64,000 nt of DNA from Maricurvus nonylphenolicus (GCF_042854845.1 NZ_AP031499.1:124001-188000); one strand, 5' to 3'; positions 6,619-16,195 are shown, counted from the first letter of the stretch. Numbers and translations are program-made. The notes: generated from the sequence alone by a model not told the origin.

Positions 6619-6867
6619 ATGAATATAAATAGAAATCTTTTTAGCCCTGCCAATCTTGTTAACTCACTGACCATGTGCTGCGTGGTAGGGGGCATCCTAG
6701 CCTGTGGTTATTACAAAGATTCCCCACAAATTGTTAGCATTGCATCGTTAATCGCGTTGGCTGCATGGATGGCCGATCGTGGCATGGCATATATGTATCG
6801 ATCTACCTTCTCAAAGCTTACTGTGGCTGAAGCTACTGACCTGTCCTTTTTGAGGCAAATTATGTGA
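6619..6867 (+). CDS. Small membrane protein, 82 aa
   Basis: Starts at ATG 6619, 13 nt after the nuclease stop; an in-frame ATG at 6586 lies inside the nuclease gene. Two hydrophobic stretches (LTMCCVVGGILACGYY and IVSIASLIALAAWMA) predict two membrane helices. No motif identifies a function. Close spacing suggests it shares the nuclease transcript. Confidence 0.5.
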   Translation: MNINRNLFSPANLVNSLTMCCVVGGILACGYYKDSPQIVSIASLIALAAWMADRGMAYMYRSTFSKLTVAEATDLSFLRQIM

Positions 6868-7048
6868 TGCGCTGAATATTACGCCTGACAAATTGCTTTT
6901 GCCCGTACTCAATCACTACAAAAAGCACAAGAAAACGAGAAAGTAGAATCTGATCTAGACCCGCTCACGGTGCATATATTCCGTGGTCATGGTAGTTGAG
7001 GATAAAACCCATTACGTCTACTTATTGCTTTGGGCAGGTCGAAAATTA
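6868..7048. other. Intergenic stretch without a supported gene
   Basis: Only short frames occur here and none has a ribosome site or recognisable product. With 7118-7598 it makes up the long gap before the TonB receptor. Confidence 0.4.
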
Positions 7049-7117
7049 CACACCCTCACAGGAGGAGGGTGTGCTTTCAAGGCTAGTCGGCTTTTGCAGC
7101 TTATTCGCTATGGCGAT
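7049..7117. repeat. 69-bp direct repeat, copy 1 (relic of a czcA 3' end)
   Basis: This segment matches 10116-10184 at 67 of 69 positions in the same orientation. In copy 2 the sequence is the last codons of czcA (minus strand) plus the hairpin behind it. Copy 1 has lost the rest of the gene and carries an early stop in the corresponding frame. It includes the dyad ACACCCTC/GAGGGTGT. The two copies bracket the TonB receptor and the IS3 remnant. Confidence 0.85.
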
Positions 7118-7201
7118 TTTTACCCGGTCAACCGCTGGGACCGAGTTCAGCTCGAGGCCTTGAATCGTCAATGATTTGCTAAAAATTTTGGGAGCTGCTT
7201 G

Positions 7202-7405
7202 TCACTTCGACTTTGCACCTTTGGCGAGCAGCCACAGCTTTCGTTGCGGCTTGTTCACATCAAAAATGCGGGAACAGGTTGATTTTGAGAGTTTTAAAAT
7301 GGCCGTGTAATCATGTGTCCAGATAATGGTTGACGCATCAATTACAGACGTTAAAGGGGGATAGGCCAGGTTAATGCTCCTCGGAAGGCCATGGTTTGGC
7401 GTGGC
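7202..7405 (-). pseudogene. Possible gene remnant without a start codon
   Basis: A minus-strand frame is open for 67 codons between a TAG at 7406-7408 and a TGA at 7202-7204. Its product, ending in IFDVNKPQRKLWLLAKGAKSK, has natural-looking composition but no start codon with a ribosome site, so it may be the tail of a lost gene. I do not recognise the family; it could also be chance. Confidence 0.2.
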
Positions 7406-7522
7406 CTACAGCGATTTTGGTCTTTGTCAGCGGGAAAAATCCCCAGAACTCCAAGATGCTACAGATTACAACCCCATCAAGCGGGAAGCTGCTACAAGTG
7501 TAAGAGTGTAAATGCAAATATA

Positions 7523-7535
7523 ATTGATAATCAAT
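7523..7535 (+). promoter_or_regulatory. Possible Fur box upstream of the TonB receptor
   Basis: ATTGATAATCAAT is a 13-bp palindrome centred on GATAATC, the core of the Fur consensus, 64 nt before the receptor start. Only about 11 of 19 consensus positions match, so iron control is suggested, not proven. Confidence 0.35.
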
Positions 7536-7598
7536 CGTATCTGCGTTAATGTGTGTGCCATTACATTTTTGCTAGCTGTTTTTTTGGGGATTTATATC

Positions 7599-9749
7599 AT
7601 GTTCAAGCGATCCTTATTCGCAGTGGCCATTGTGCTGGCCAATCAGTCCTTGGCCGACGGTGGCCGTATGGAGGAAGTCACCATCATCGGCGATCCAGCA
7701 GATGCGCAACAGCTACCGGGGTCTGCCTTTGTCGTTGATGAGCAAGAACTGGCGAAGTTTGAATACACCGATATCAACCGCATGGTGCGCCAGGTGCCAG
7801 GAGTTTATCTGCAAGAAGAGGACGGTTTTGGTCTGAGACCCAATATTGGTATTCGCGGTGCCGGTGCTGAGCGTTCCGAAAAGATTACCCTTATGGAAGA
7901 CGGTGTGCTAATTGCCCCTGCGCCCTATTCGGCTCCCGCAGCCTACTACTTCCCGACTGCAGGGCGTATGAGCGGTGTTGAGGTGCTGAAGGGGGCCACT
8001 ATTCTGCGTCACGGTCCATCGACGGTGGCGGGTGTGGTTAACCTGATCTCCACCCGTATTCCCGAGGAAGCTCATGGTCAGCTCAACCTGGAGGCTGGTG
8101 AATTCGGCAGCACTCGTGTCAATGCCAGCTATGGCGACAGCGGAGAAAATTGGGGATGGCTGGTGGAAACTCACCAGCAGGAGAGCGATGGCTTCAAGGA
8201 TATTGACCGCTCTAGCCGCGACACAGGTTTTGATATAGAAGACTACGTGCTCAAGGGCCGCATCAACAGCGACAGCCAGGCGACTGTCTACCAGCAACTG
8301 GATGTCAAATTTCAGTACTCGGAAGAAACCTCCGACGAGACTTATGTTGGCCTTACCGATGCTGACTTCGATGCCGATGAAAATCGTCGCTACGGCCTGA
8401 GCGCGCTCGATCAGATGAATACCCGCCACTCGGGCGCCAATCTCCGTTACTTGCTACAACTCAACCCACAGCTCAGCCTGACCACTACCGCTTACTACAA
8501 CAAATTCAAGCGTGACTGGTTTAAAGTTGACAAGATTGATGGCAGTAGTTTCGGTAGTGTAATCGACGCGGCTAACAATGGCGATCTAAACGCTCAGGGC
8601 ATACTTGATGGCAACGTTGATGCGGACATCAGTATCAAGCACAATAACCGGGAGTACCTGAGCAAAGGGATTCAGTTGGTCGCAGACTGGACGTTTGCGA
8701 ATCATCAGCTGCAAGGTGGCATCCGCTACCACGAAGATGACGTGGACCGCTTCCAGCCAACAGAAGTTTACCGACAGACCAGTGGTGAACTGATCTTTAA
8801 CGCCATCAACGATCCCAGCTCGAGTAACAACCGTGTAGAGGAGGCTGAAGCGCTGGCATTGCATGTGATGGATGTCTGGGCTGTTACCGAGGCGCTGGAG
8901 TTGACTTTGGGTTTGCGTTACGAAGATATCGAAACCGAGCAACGCCGCTACAGTGACATAGCTCGCAGCTCCAGCACCGTAACCGCGGAAAATCGCGTTG
9001 ATGAGTTATTGTGGAGCGTTGGTGGCACCTATGACCTGAATAGCCAGTGGCAGCTATTAGCAGGTGCCCATGCCGGTTTTGCTCCGGCCTCCCCGGGGTC
9101 TCAGGAAAATGTTGACCCGGAGAAGAGTACTAACTACGAAGCCGGCGCTCGCTTCCAAGGTGACAACTTGAGTATCTCCGCCGTAGCTTTCTACAGCGAT
9201 TATGAAAATAAGGTCACCAACTGTTCGGTTGCATTCCCCTGCGGCGTTCTCACCAGTGGTTCGGAAAGTGAAGGAGAGTCGGAGACCAAAGGCCTGGAGT
9301 TCACCTTAAGCAGTAGCCTTTACCAAAATCGCGACCTCAACATCCCGCTGACGGTGAGCTACACCTACACCGATGCCGAAATTACCGATGCAGCCGATTC
9401 CGGTAACCAGGATGGCGACGTGCTACCCTATGTGCCGGAAAATGTCTTAAATGCCCAAGTTGGGTTTGAACTGGCTTCGGGCTGGAGTACCTACCTGAAC
9501 GCCAGCTATGTCGATGAAATGTGTATTGAGACCAGTTGCGAGCGCCGCGGTGTTGATGACACTTTTCTGAAAACGGATGACGTGTTGGTCTTTGATTTGG
9601 CTACCCACTATCCGCTCAACGAAGCGACAAGCGTGTATCTAAAGGTGGATAATCTGTTCGATGAACAGGATATCGTCGCTCGCAGTCCGGGCGGGGCTCG
9701 TCCTGGGAAGCCCCGTACTGCAAAGGTAGGTTTTAAATTCACGTTCTAA
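7599..9749 (+). CDS. TonB-dependent outer-membrane receptor, FecA-like
   Basis: The start at ATG 7599 gives a signal peptide (MFKRSLFAVAIVLANQSLA); earlier in-frame starts lie within the operator region. The 716-residue protein has an N-terminal plug with RPNIGIRGAGAERSEKITLM and GVEVLKGATILRHGPSTVAG, then a beta-barrel ending in the outer-membrane C-terminal Phe (KVGFKFTF). The plug is closest to FecA-type ferric citrate receptors, but the extra N-terminal signalling domain of FecA is missing, so it should import without a sigma/anti-sigma relay. The TonB box probably lies in MEEVTIIGD. It sits alone between two copies of a 69-bp repeat, which suggests separate acquisition. A possible Fur box lies upstream. 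Confidence 0.85.
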   Translation: MFKRSLFAVAIVLANQSLADGGRMEEVTIIGDPADAQQLPGSAFVVDEQELAKFEYTDINRMVRQVPGVYLQEEDGFGLRPNIGIRGAGAERSEKITLMEDGVLIAPAPYSAPAAYYFPTAGRMSGVEVLKGATILRHGPSTVAGVVNLISTRIPEEAHGQLNLEAGEFGSTRVNASYGDSGENWGWLVETHQQESDGFKDIDRSSRDTGFDIEDYVLKGRINSDSQATVYQQLDVKFQYSEETSDETYVGLTDADFDADENRRYGLSALDQMNTRHSGANLRYLLQLNPQLSLTTTAYYNKFKRDWFKVDKIDGSSFGSVIDAANNGDLNAQGILDGNVDADISIKHNNREYLSKGIQLVADWTFANHQLQGGIRYHEDDVDRFQPTEVYRQTSGELIFNAINDPSSSNNRVEEAEALALHVMDVWAVTEALELTLGLRYEDIETEQRRYSDIARSSSTVTAENRVDELLWSVGGTYDLNSQWQLLAGAHAGFAPASPGSQENVDPEKSTNYEAGARFQGDNLSISAVAFYSDYENKVTNCSVAFPCGVLTSGSESEGESETKGLEFTLSSSLYQNRDLNIPLTVSYTYTDAEITDAADSGNQDGDVLPYVPENVLNAQVGFELASGWSTYLNASYVDEMCIETSCERRGVDDTFLKTDDVLVFDLATHYPLNEATSVYLKVDNLFDEQDIVARSPGGARPGKPRTAKVGFKFTF

Positions 9750-9781
9750 GGGTTTCAGATCTCAATCGCTTTTCTCATTTC

Positions 9782-9807
9782 TCACGGGACACGCAGTTGT
9801 CCCGTGA
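9782..9807 (+). terminator. Probable terminator after the TonB receptor
   Basis: TCACGGGAC and GTCCCGTGA form a perfect 9-bp stem around an 8-nt loop, followed by TTGTTTGT. The stem is strong but the T-tract is interrupted. It lies 32 nt after the receptor stop. Confidence 0.6.
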
Positions 9808-9843
9808 TTGTTTGTAGGGGCGGTCTGCTAAGCCAACATAACT

Positions 9844-10104
9844 TGTTCTGGTCAAGCCTAACCGGACACTTTCAATTGGACATCTCATAGCCCGCCGGTG
9901 ACATACTGTTGTTAGCGGTATGCAGACAGTCATTGTTGTAATAGCGGATATACTCCGCCACATTCCGTTTCATATGCTCCCGTGTAGGCTGAGTCACTTT
10001 CAACACACAATCATGTTTGAGACTACCAAAGTAACAGCTTCGGCACTCCAGGTAACGGCATCATTGTCTAAAAGCAGAGTGTCCGGTTCAATCAGGCTGG
10101 AACA
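9844..10104 (-). mobile_element. Internally deleted IS3-family element
   Basis: The segment starts TGTTCTGG and ends CTGGAACA, and its termini form imperfect inverted repeats sharing a perfect AACCGGACAC/GTGTCCGGTT core. Inside, the minus strand encodes the C-terminus of an IS3-type transposase: CYFGSLKHDCVLKV, then EYIRYYNNDCLHT, with the stop at 9872-9874. Just upstream DNDAVT, the relic of the catalytic DN motif, is in another register, so the fragment is also frameshifted. Only about 260 of the usual 1200-1500 bp remain. No target duplication is visible. It is inactive on its own but could be mobilised if an active relative were present. Confidence 0.75.
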
Positions 10105-10115
10105 GAAGGAGATGG

Positions 10116-10184
10116 CACACCCTCACAGGAGGAGGGTGTGCTTTCAAGGCTAGTCGGCTTTTACAGCTTGTTCGCTATGGCGAT
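10116..10184. repeat. 69-bp direct repeat, copy 2 (czcA 3' end and hairpin)
   Basis: Copy 2 of the repeat at 7049-7117 spans the last codons of czcA on the minus strand and the dyad behind its stop codon. The dyad lacks a T-tract on the minus-strand side, so it may protect the 3' end of the czc transcript more than terminate it. Confidence 0.85.
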
Positions 10185-13100
10185 GTACCCAGTGGTAAAG
10201 CACGGGCAATACAAAAAGTGTTAGCAACGTCGATGAAATAATACCTCCTATGACTACCGTTGCCAGAGGCCGCTGAACTTCAGCGCCAGTCCCCGTATTG
10301 AGTGCCATGGGTATGAAGCCGAGGCTTGCGACAAGTGCAGTCATTAATACCGGACGCAATCGGATTAATGCTCCATCAACAACTGACGCTAGCAGGTCGC
10401 CTTTTTCATGCCAGAGGTCGCGAATAAAGGCTAGCATTACCAAGCCGTTCAGCACGGCGACACCTGACAGGGCAATAAAACCAACTCCCGCTGAAATTGA
10501 TAACGGCATGTCCCGCAACCAAAGGGCAAGAACACCTCCCGTGAGTGCTAAAGGAACGCCAGTAAAAATAATCAATGCATCCTTGAGCGAGCCGAAGGCC
10601 ATCACCAATAAGCCGATAATAATCAACAGGGTGATTGGAACAACAATGGCCAAGCGCTGACTGGCAGATTCCAGCTGTTCGAAGGTGCCACCGTAATCCA
10701 GCCAGTACCCCGGTGGTACATCGACATCACTGCTAATACGTGCTTTGACATCGGCAACAAAGCTACCGAGGTCGCGGCCTCGTACATTCGCGGTGACCAC
10801 CACCCGGCGCTTACCGTTTTCCCGACTGATTTGCGCAGGTCCCGGCGAAATATCCAGCGTAGCGACTTCTTCTAGGGGAATATAATCACCATTAGGTAGC
10901 GGGACGGGTAAAAAGGCCAGTCGGTCGATGTCGCGGCGCAGTGTTTCGGGTAAGCGCACAATCAACTCAAAGCGCCGGTCACCCTCGTACAGTAAGCCTG
11001 CCGATTCACCGCCAATGGCAGCAGATACCCAGTCTTGCAGCTCCACGACATTTAATCCGTATCTACCCAGCGCTGTACGTTTGGGAATGACTGACAAAGT
11101 TGGCAATCCGGTCACTTGCTCAACCCGCGCATCAGCCGCGCCAGACACCTGATTAATCGCTGTAAGTATTTCGTTGGCGGTTAATACCAATTGATCGAGG
11201 TCATCGCCAAATACCTTAATGCCAAGATCGGCACGTACACCGGAAATTAACTCGTTAAAACGCATTTGTATCGGTTGGGTAAACTCGTAGTTATTGCCCG
11301 GCAACTGTTCCAGGGAGGCTTCCATTTCTTCCACCAACTCATCCTTGGTTTTACTGGAATCTGGCCATTCACTGCGCGGTTTTAATATCACGAAATTATC
11401 CGCGACATTCGGTGGCATTGGGTCGGTAGCCACTTCGGCAGTACCGATACGGGCGAAGACCTTATCAACCTCGGGGAAGGATTTAATGCGTTGTTCAAGG
11501 ATTTCCTGCATGGCGACGGCTTGCTCCAGCCCCGTGCCTGGAATACGCATGGCGTGTAGTGCGATATCACCCTCATTCAGCTGCGGAATAAATTCTGAGC
11601 CCAGGGTGCTTGCCAGCCAGATGCATCCCGCGACCAATACGGCTGCGAAACTCACAACCGCCCAACGAAATTTAAGTGCCAGCTGCAATAGCGGCCTATA
11701 AATGGATTTCGACTTGGTAATTACCACACTTTCCTTTTCGCTGATCTTGCCGCGTAAAAAGACGGCAACAGCGGCAGGGACGATAGTTAACGAAAACACC
11801 ATGGCAGACAGTAATGCCATAACAACAGTTGCCGCCATAGGGTGAAACATTTTCCCTTCAACGCCGGTGAGGCTGAAAATGGGGATGTAGACTACGGTGA
11901 TAATGGCGACACCAAACAAGCTAGGTCGAATCACTTCAGCAGTCGCTTCATATACCGTATTCAGGCGTTCGCGCATCGCTAGTTGACTGCCGTTTTGTTG
12001 TGCCATTGCTAATCGTCTTACCGAGTTTTCAACAATGATGACAGCACCATCGACGATTAAACCAAAATCCAGCGCGCCCAGACTCATCAGGTTGGCAGAG
12101 ACTCCTGTTCTGACCATGCCAGTCATTGTTGCTAACATAGAGAGCGGGATGACCGCAGCGGTGATCAACGCTGCCCTGAAGTTACCAAGTAACGCAAATA
12201 ACACAACAATGACCAGCAGTGCGCCTTCGAGCAGGTTTTTGGTGACGGTGGCAATGGCTTTGTCCACCAGTTGCGTCCGATCATAGACTGGCTCGACGGT
12301 TACCCCATCGGGTAGCGAGTCCTGTATGGCTTCGAGCTGGAGGGCAACATCGCGCGCCACAGTGCGGGAGTTAGCGCCGATCAGCATCATCGCTGTGCCG
12401 AGCACCGTTTCTTTACCGTCCTGCGTTGCAGCGCCAGAGCGTAGCTCCTTGCCAATACCAATCTCGGCCACATCCAGAATCTTTATCGGTACACTGTCGC
12501 GCTCGGTAATGATGACATTGCCGATGTCTTCTACGGTAGCCAATTGACCGGGAGAGCGTACCAGTAGTTGTTGGCCGTTGCGCTCGATGTAGCCCGCGCC
12601 ACGATTATCATTATTGGCTTGCAGGGCATTGACCAGGTCTTCGACACTGATGCGGTAGTAGAGCAGCTTTTTAGGGTCCGGCGTCACATGGTATTGCTTA
12701 TTGAAACCACCAATGCTGTTGATCTCGATCACGCCTTTGACCTGCGCCAACTGGGGTTTGATAATCCAGTCCTGAATCTCACGCAGGGCAGTCGCATCAT
12801 AGGGCTGGCCGTTCGCCATGGTGGCATCGGGTGAGGCTTGCACCGTGTACATAAAGATTTCGCCAAGCCCGGTTGAAATAGGCCCCATCTTTGGTTCGAT
12901 GCCGGGTGGCAATACGCTTTGGATCGCACCTAAGCGATTATCAATCAAATTACGTGCGGCATAGATATCGGTGCCTTCTTCAAATACGACAGTGACTTGA
13001 GACAGGCCATAGCGCGATAGTGAACGGGTATACGACAAGCTGGGTAACCCGTACAAGGCAGTCTCTACGGGATAGGTTATCCGCTGCTCTGCTTCCAGTG

Positions 13101-13272
13101 GTGAGTAACCCGGTGCCTCTGTATTAATTTGCACCTGTACATTGGTAATATCAGGCACGGCATCAATCGGCAATTTTTGGTAACTCCAGACGCCGATACC
13201 GATCACAATGAATATTAAACTGAGAAATAAATAGCGCCGCTCAATGGCAAGGCGCAGTATAGAATCAATCAT
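10150..13272 (-). CDS. czcA: Heavy-metal RND efflux pump CzcA
   Basis: This 1040-residue inner-membrane proton-antiporter is the pump of a CzcCBA tripartite system that exports Co2+, Zn2+ and Cd2+ from periplasm and cytoplasm. The HME-RND signature in helix 4 is DFGLIVDGAVIIVEN at 402-416, the DFG-x3-DGA-x3-VEN form of the zinc/cobalt/cadmium or nickel group and unlike the copper type at 35352. The N-terminus (RYLFLSLIFIVIGIGVWSY) is the usual first helix, and the two large periplasmic loops are present at normal length. It is the last gene of czcI-like/C/B/A, 10 nt after czcB. Which divalent metal is preferred cannot be read from the sequence with certainty. Confidence 0.93.
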   Translation of the reverse strand: MIDSILRLAIERRYLFLSLIFIVIGIGVWSYQKLPIDAVPDITNVQVQINTEAPGYSPLEAEQRITYPVETALYGLPSLSYTRSLSRYGLSQVTVVFEEGTDIYAARNLIDNRLGAIQSVLPPGIEPKMGPISTGLGEIFMYTVQASPDATMANGQPYDATALREIQDWIIKPQLAQVKGVIEINSIGGFNKQYHVTPDPKKLLYYRISVEDLVNALQANNDNRGAGYIERNGQQLLVRSPGQLATVEDIGNVIITERDSVPIKILDVAEIGIGKELRSGAATQDGKETVLGTAMMLIGANSRTVARDVALQLEAIQDSLPDGVTVEPVYDRTQLVDKAIATVTKNLLEGALLVIVVLFALLGNFRAALITAAVIPLSMLATMTGMVRTGVSANLMSLGALDFGLIVDGAVIIVENSVRRLAMAQQNGSQLAMRERLNTVYEATAEVIRPSLFGVAIITVVYIPIFSLTGVEGKMFHPMAATVVMALLSAMVFSLTIVPAAVAVFLRGKISEKESVVITKSKSIYRPLLQLALKFRWAVVSFAAVLVAGCIWLASTLGSEFIPQLNEGDIALHAMRIPGTGLEQAVAMQEILEQRIKSFPEVDKVFARIGTAEVATDPMPPNVADNFVILKPRSEWPDSSKTKDELVEEMEASLEQLPGNNYEFTQPIQMRFNELISGVRADLGIKVFGDDLDQLVLTANEILTAINQVSGAADARVEQVTGLPTLSVIPKRTALGRYGLNVVELQDWVSAAIGGESAGLLYEGDRRFELIVRLPETLRRDIDRLAFLPVPLPNGDYIPLEEVATLDISPGPAQISRENGKRRVVVTANVRGRDLGSFVADVKARISSDVDVPPGYWLDYGGTFEQLESASQRLAIVVPITLLIIIGLLVMAFGSLKDALIIFTGVPLALTGGVLALWLRDMPLSISAGVGFIALSGVAVLNGLVMLAFIRDLWHEKGDLLASVVDGALIRLRPVLMTALVASLGFIPMALNTGTGAEVQRPLATVVIGGIISSTLLTLFVLPVLYHWVHRHSEQAVKAD

Positions 13273-13282
13273 GGTGCGCCCC

Positions 13283-14296
13283 TTAGTGTTCGTGTTCGGC
13301 TTCAGATTTTTCGATATCCGCTTTGATCAGATAGCTGTTTCGGTTGACATAGCGCTGGCTTGCGTTAATACCATCCAGTACTTCAACGTAATGATCATCG
13401 GCACGGCCAAGTGTTAAGGGCGCGAAGTGGTAAGTCTCCTCCTCTTGAATAAAAACACCGGAACGTCCGCCGAGCTGTTGCACCGCCTCTTTTTCAACGG
13501 CTAACGACACATTAAATTCGTCAATCACGATACGCCCCTCCACCAGTAAACCAGGCGATAGTCCCAGCTGCCTGTTATCCAGGTGTACGCGAGCGAGCTG
13601 ATAGGGTTTATTAAGCGATGGAATGATATGGCTGATCTTGCCAGCAATGGTTTGTTTATCTGAGACAATCTCGACGGCTTGCCCTGTAGAGACGTTATCC
13701 CGTTGCGCTGGGTAGATACGCAGTTCGGCCCATAGCGTGTCAAAATCGGCGATGGAGAATAACACCTGATCCTTGGTGACTTCGCCGGTGTTGGCGTGGC
13801 GTTGTACGACCGTTCCAGAAATGGGAGCGCGTACCAAATATTTCTTCAGGCTTTCATCGGATTCTACTTCGGCGAGTAAGTCGCCCGCTTTGACTGTATC
13901 GCCGATACTGGCCTTAACAGAGGTAATCAATCCAGAAAAACGTGCCCGCATATGACTGAGTTGTTCCGGCCCGGTTGAGAGCACACCGTAACTGGTAATG
14001 GTTTGGTGGAGGATTTGTTCCGACGCGAAGGTTGTACCAATACCTACTTGGTCAGCCATATCGCCACTAATGCGACTGGCATTTTCTTCGTCGTCGTGAG
14101 CATCATCGTCTTCGTTAGTATCGCCATTTTTGTGCCTGTGATCAGGCTCATCACTTTCATCATGCTTGGCACTGTCAGTGGTATGAACCTCATGGTCATG
14201 GTCGTGACCATCGGAGTTTGCCTGAGAAAAAGCAGGGTTTGTTACGCTGAGAGTTACTGCGATAGTCAGGTATAAATAAAGTTGTGAAATTTTCAT
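13283..14296 (-). CDS. czcB: RND periplasmic adaptor CzcB
   Basis: Membrane-fusion protein of 337 residues linking CzcA to the outer-membrane channel. A signal peptide (LYLTIAVTLSVTNPAFSQA) is followed by a His/Asp-rich metal-binding stretch (GHDHDHEVHTTDSAKHDE), then the lipoyl/barrel-sandwich region with GDTVKAGDLLAEVESDE and VRAPISGTVVQRHANTGEV, and the beta-barrel and membrane-proximal domains. It ends EKSEAEHEH. The His-rich region is typical of CzcB-type adaptors that hand periplasmic metal to the pump. It lies 50 nt after czcC and 10 nt before czcA. Confidence 0.9.
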   Translation of the reverse strand: MKISQLYLYLTIAVTLSVTNPAFSQANSDGHDHDHEVHTTDSAKHDESDEPDHRHKNGDTNEDDDAHDDEENASRISGDMADQVGIGTTFASEQILHQTITSYGVLSTGPEQLSHMRARFSGLITSVKASIGDTVKAGDLLAEVESDESLKKYLVRAPISGTVVQRHANTGEVTKDQVLFSIADFDTLWAELRIYPAQRDNVSTGQAVEIVSDKQTIAGKISHIIPSLNKPYQLARVHLDNRQLGLSPGLLVEGRIVIDEFNVSLAVEKEAVQQLGGRSGVFIQEEETYHFAPLTLGRADDHYVEVLDGINASQRYVNRNSYLIKADIEKSEAEHEH

Positions 14297-14346
14297 CGTG
14301 AATTCCTGTCGCTCTTGGCAAACTGTCTATTTGCCAAAGCGCTTTG

Positions 14347-15657
14347 TTAATAAGATAAATCGTTAGTTGCCAGTGGCTCTGCAATTAATTGCTCGATGAG
14401 TGTTTGATTGAGCTGTGCTGCAGTAGCGGCTTCAATATGTTGTTGCTTGGCAGTGAGCAGTTCTTCCTGTGCGGCAATCCAGTCTTGATAGCGGTAGCGA
14501 CCGTTTTCATAGGCTTGTCGTGTCAAACGCAATGCCTGCTCCAGCGCGGGTAGGACATGTGAACTGAACTGCTCGACTGCAGCCTTATTCTCTTCGCGCT
14601 GAGAAAAGGCAGCGAACAAGCGGTTGTGTAACTTGAGCTGGGCATCAGCTTGCTGGTAGTCCACGGCATTGCGCTCGGCCAACGCCGAGGCGACGGCCCC
14701 TCGGTTACGTTTACCACTGAACAATGGAATCGAAACACCCGCAGTGAATGCAGTGTCATCTGTTTCTTCGAAACGCCTGACACCCAATTGCCAGCCAATA
14801 TCCACGCGGCTTTGTGCCTGAGCCAGTTTGACCTCGGCATCTTTCAACCGAGCCTCGCTGGTGAAAATGGCAATAGCAGGTGAATGCTTGGCGCGTTGTA
14901 ATAAACTGGCAAAATCATCGGAAGCGCCAAATGCAGACAGGCTGCCACTCAGCTCAGTAAAGTGGGGATTGGTACCGCCCCAAAAGCTGCTTAACGTTAC
15001 CTTCTGACGATTAAAACTGCTGCGCAATGCCTGTAGTCGAATGGAAGTACGAGTGAGCGCTGCTTTAGCACGCATCACTTCCGCCTCTGGGGCAGCACCT
15101 TTAGACGCTCGCTGTTTAACGGTTTTTAGCATTTGCTCTGACAGCGCAACAGCCTCCATTGCAAGAGCAATGTTCTCTTGGGTGGAAAGAGAACGAATAA
15201 ACGTTGTCGTTAATTCACCGAGTACATCCAGCGTTGCCGCTTGGCGCTCAAAATTTAAGCGGTCGGTTCTGGCATCAATCACCGCAACCCGTGAACGCGC
15301 CTTGGCACCCAGTTCAATCACAGAAGACAGTGCAAGGGTGGTTTCCGCGCTATCAACCCCATTAAACTCTCCACTGCCTGCGATGTTTTCGACCTCCAGC
15401 CCCAGGTTCAGGGCTGGAGAGAGCGAGCTGCTTTCGCGCTGTGCTACAAGGCTCTGCTGGCGAAAACGGTATTGGTACAACTGTGGATTGTTTTTCAGGG
15501 TGCGGGTGATGGCATCTTCCAGGGTTAGCGTTGTGGAAGCGTTGACGCGCCGCGACGCTTGTTCGGTGTCTTGCAGGGGCAACTTAGTTGAATCTGCCCA
15601 GCTAAACAGGGATAGGCTACCTAATAGTAAGGCAGCAATAATGCTTCGTGTTTGCAT
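14347..15657 (-). CDS. czcC: RND outer-membrane channel CzcC
   Basis: TolC-family outer-membrane factor of 436 residues. The signal peptide (IIAALLLGSLSLFSWA) is followed by two repeats of the outer-membrane efflux domain with long helices (for example LEDAITRTLKNNPQLYQYRF and the QAYENGRYRYQDWIAAQEEL segment). Length and position before czcB fit CzcC, the exit duct for the CzcBA complex. No lipobox cysteine is visible, unlike many CusC relatives. Confidence 0.88.
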   Translation of the reverse strand: MQTRSIIAALLLGSLSLFSWADSTKLPLQDTEQASRRVNASTTLTLEDAITRTLKNNPQLYQYRFRQQSLVAQRESSSLSPALNLGLEVENIAGSGEFNGVDSAETTLALSSVIELGAKARSRVAVIDARTDRLNFERQAATLDVLGELTTTFIRSLSTQENIALAMEAVALSEQMLKTVKQRASKGAAPEAEVMRAKAALTRTSIRLQALRSSFNRQKVTLSSFWGGTNPHFTELSGSLSAFGASDDFASLLQRAKHSPAIAIFTSEARLKDAEVKLAQAQSRVDIGWQLGVRRFEETDDTAFTAGVSIPLFSGKRNRGAVASALAERNAVDYQQADAQLKLHNRLFAAFSQREENKAAVEQFSSHVLPALEQALRLTRQAYENGRYRYQDWIAAQEELLTAKQQHIEAATAAQLNQTLIEQLIAEPLATNDLSY

Positions 15658-15757
15658 AAATCATAGTCCGATTTCTGTGAATATCAGTGCACACCACTGT
15701 GGCTGTATGCGGAAGTATTCGGCAACAGCAGGCGTGCAGGTAAAGATCAGAAATGAT

Positions 15758-16075
15758 TTATACGTTGGGTGGGGGCGTGGGAGGTGCTTGAGAAAAGTTG
15801 AGGAGGTGTGGCTGATAAATAGCAAACTGCTGGCCATTCATATCACAGTTCAGAACGGGGATATTACTGGCGATGCTGCCGGTATGGCCGTGACAGCAAT
15901 GTGAGCAATGCTCGCTGTCGCTATCTGAACCCGATTCATGCGGGCCATCGCTATCTAGGACATGCGCATAGTCGTCTCCATGGGGGTGTTCACCACCGGC
16001 GATATCGACTGTATTTTCGATACCCATAAAGAGTAACGAAAAGATAAACAGGTAAGAGATAAATGGACGCAACAT
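15758..16075 (-). CDS. Small His-rich periplasmic protein, CzcI-like
   Basis: A 105-residue protein with an N-terminal signal segment (ISYLFIFSLLFMGIENTV) and a central metal-binding cluster (HCSHCCHGHTGSIAS) preceded by Asp/His-rich sequence. It occupies the place of CzcI, the small periplasmic protein upstream of czcC that modulates czc expression in Cupriavidus. Sequence conservation in this family is low, so the assignment rests on position, size, export signal and the CxxCCHGH cluster. It is the first gene of the minus-strand czc operon; possible promoter elements lie just upstream near 16085-16125. Confidence 0.65.
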   Translation of the reverse strand: MLRPFISYLFIFSLLFMGIENTVDIAGGEHPHGDDYAHVLDSDGPHESGSDSDSEHCSHCCHGHTGSIASNIPVLNCDMNGQQFAIYQPHLLNFSQAPPTPPPNV

Positions 16076-16195
16076 TTGGTCAAGTCTATATCATTTGGTC
16101 TATATGACAAGCTGGATCAATGTGCATGAGATCACAGCGCTGCTTTTTTGGTGAATTTTTTTAACAATGCGACTAATTTCATCCTATGCTAGGGC

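Noticed and set aside
6983..7174. Frame of 63 codons across the 69-bp repeat
   Set aside because: It runs through a relic of another gene and its hairpin, and has no supporting ribosome site.
10116..10140. Intrinsic terminator for czcA
   Set aside because: The hairpin is good but no T-tract follows on the minus strand.
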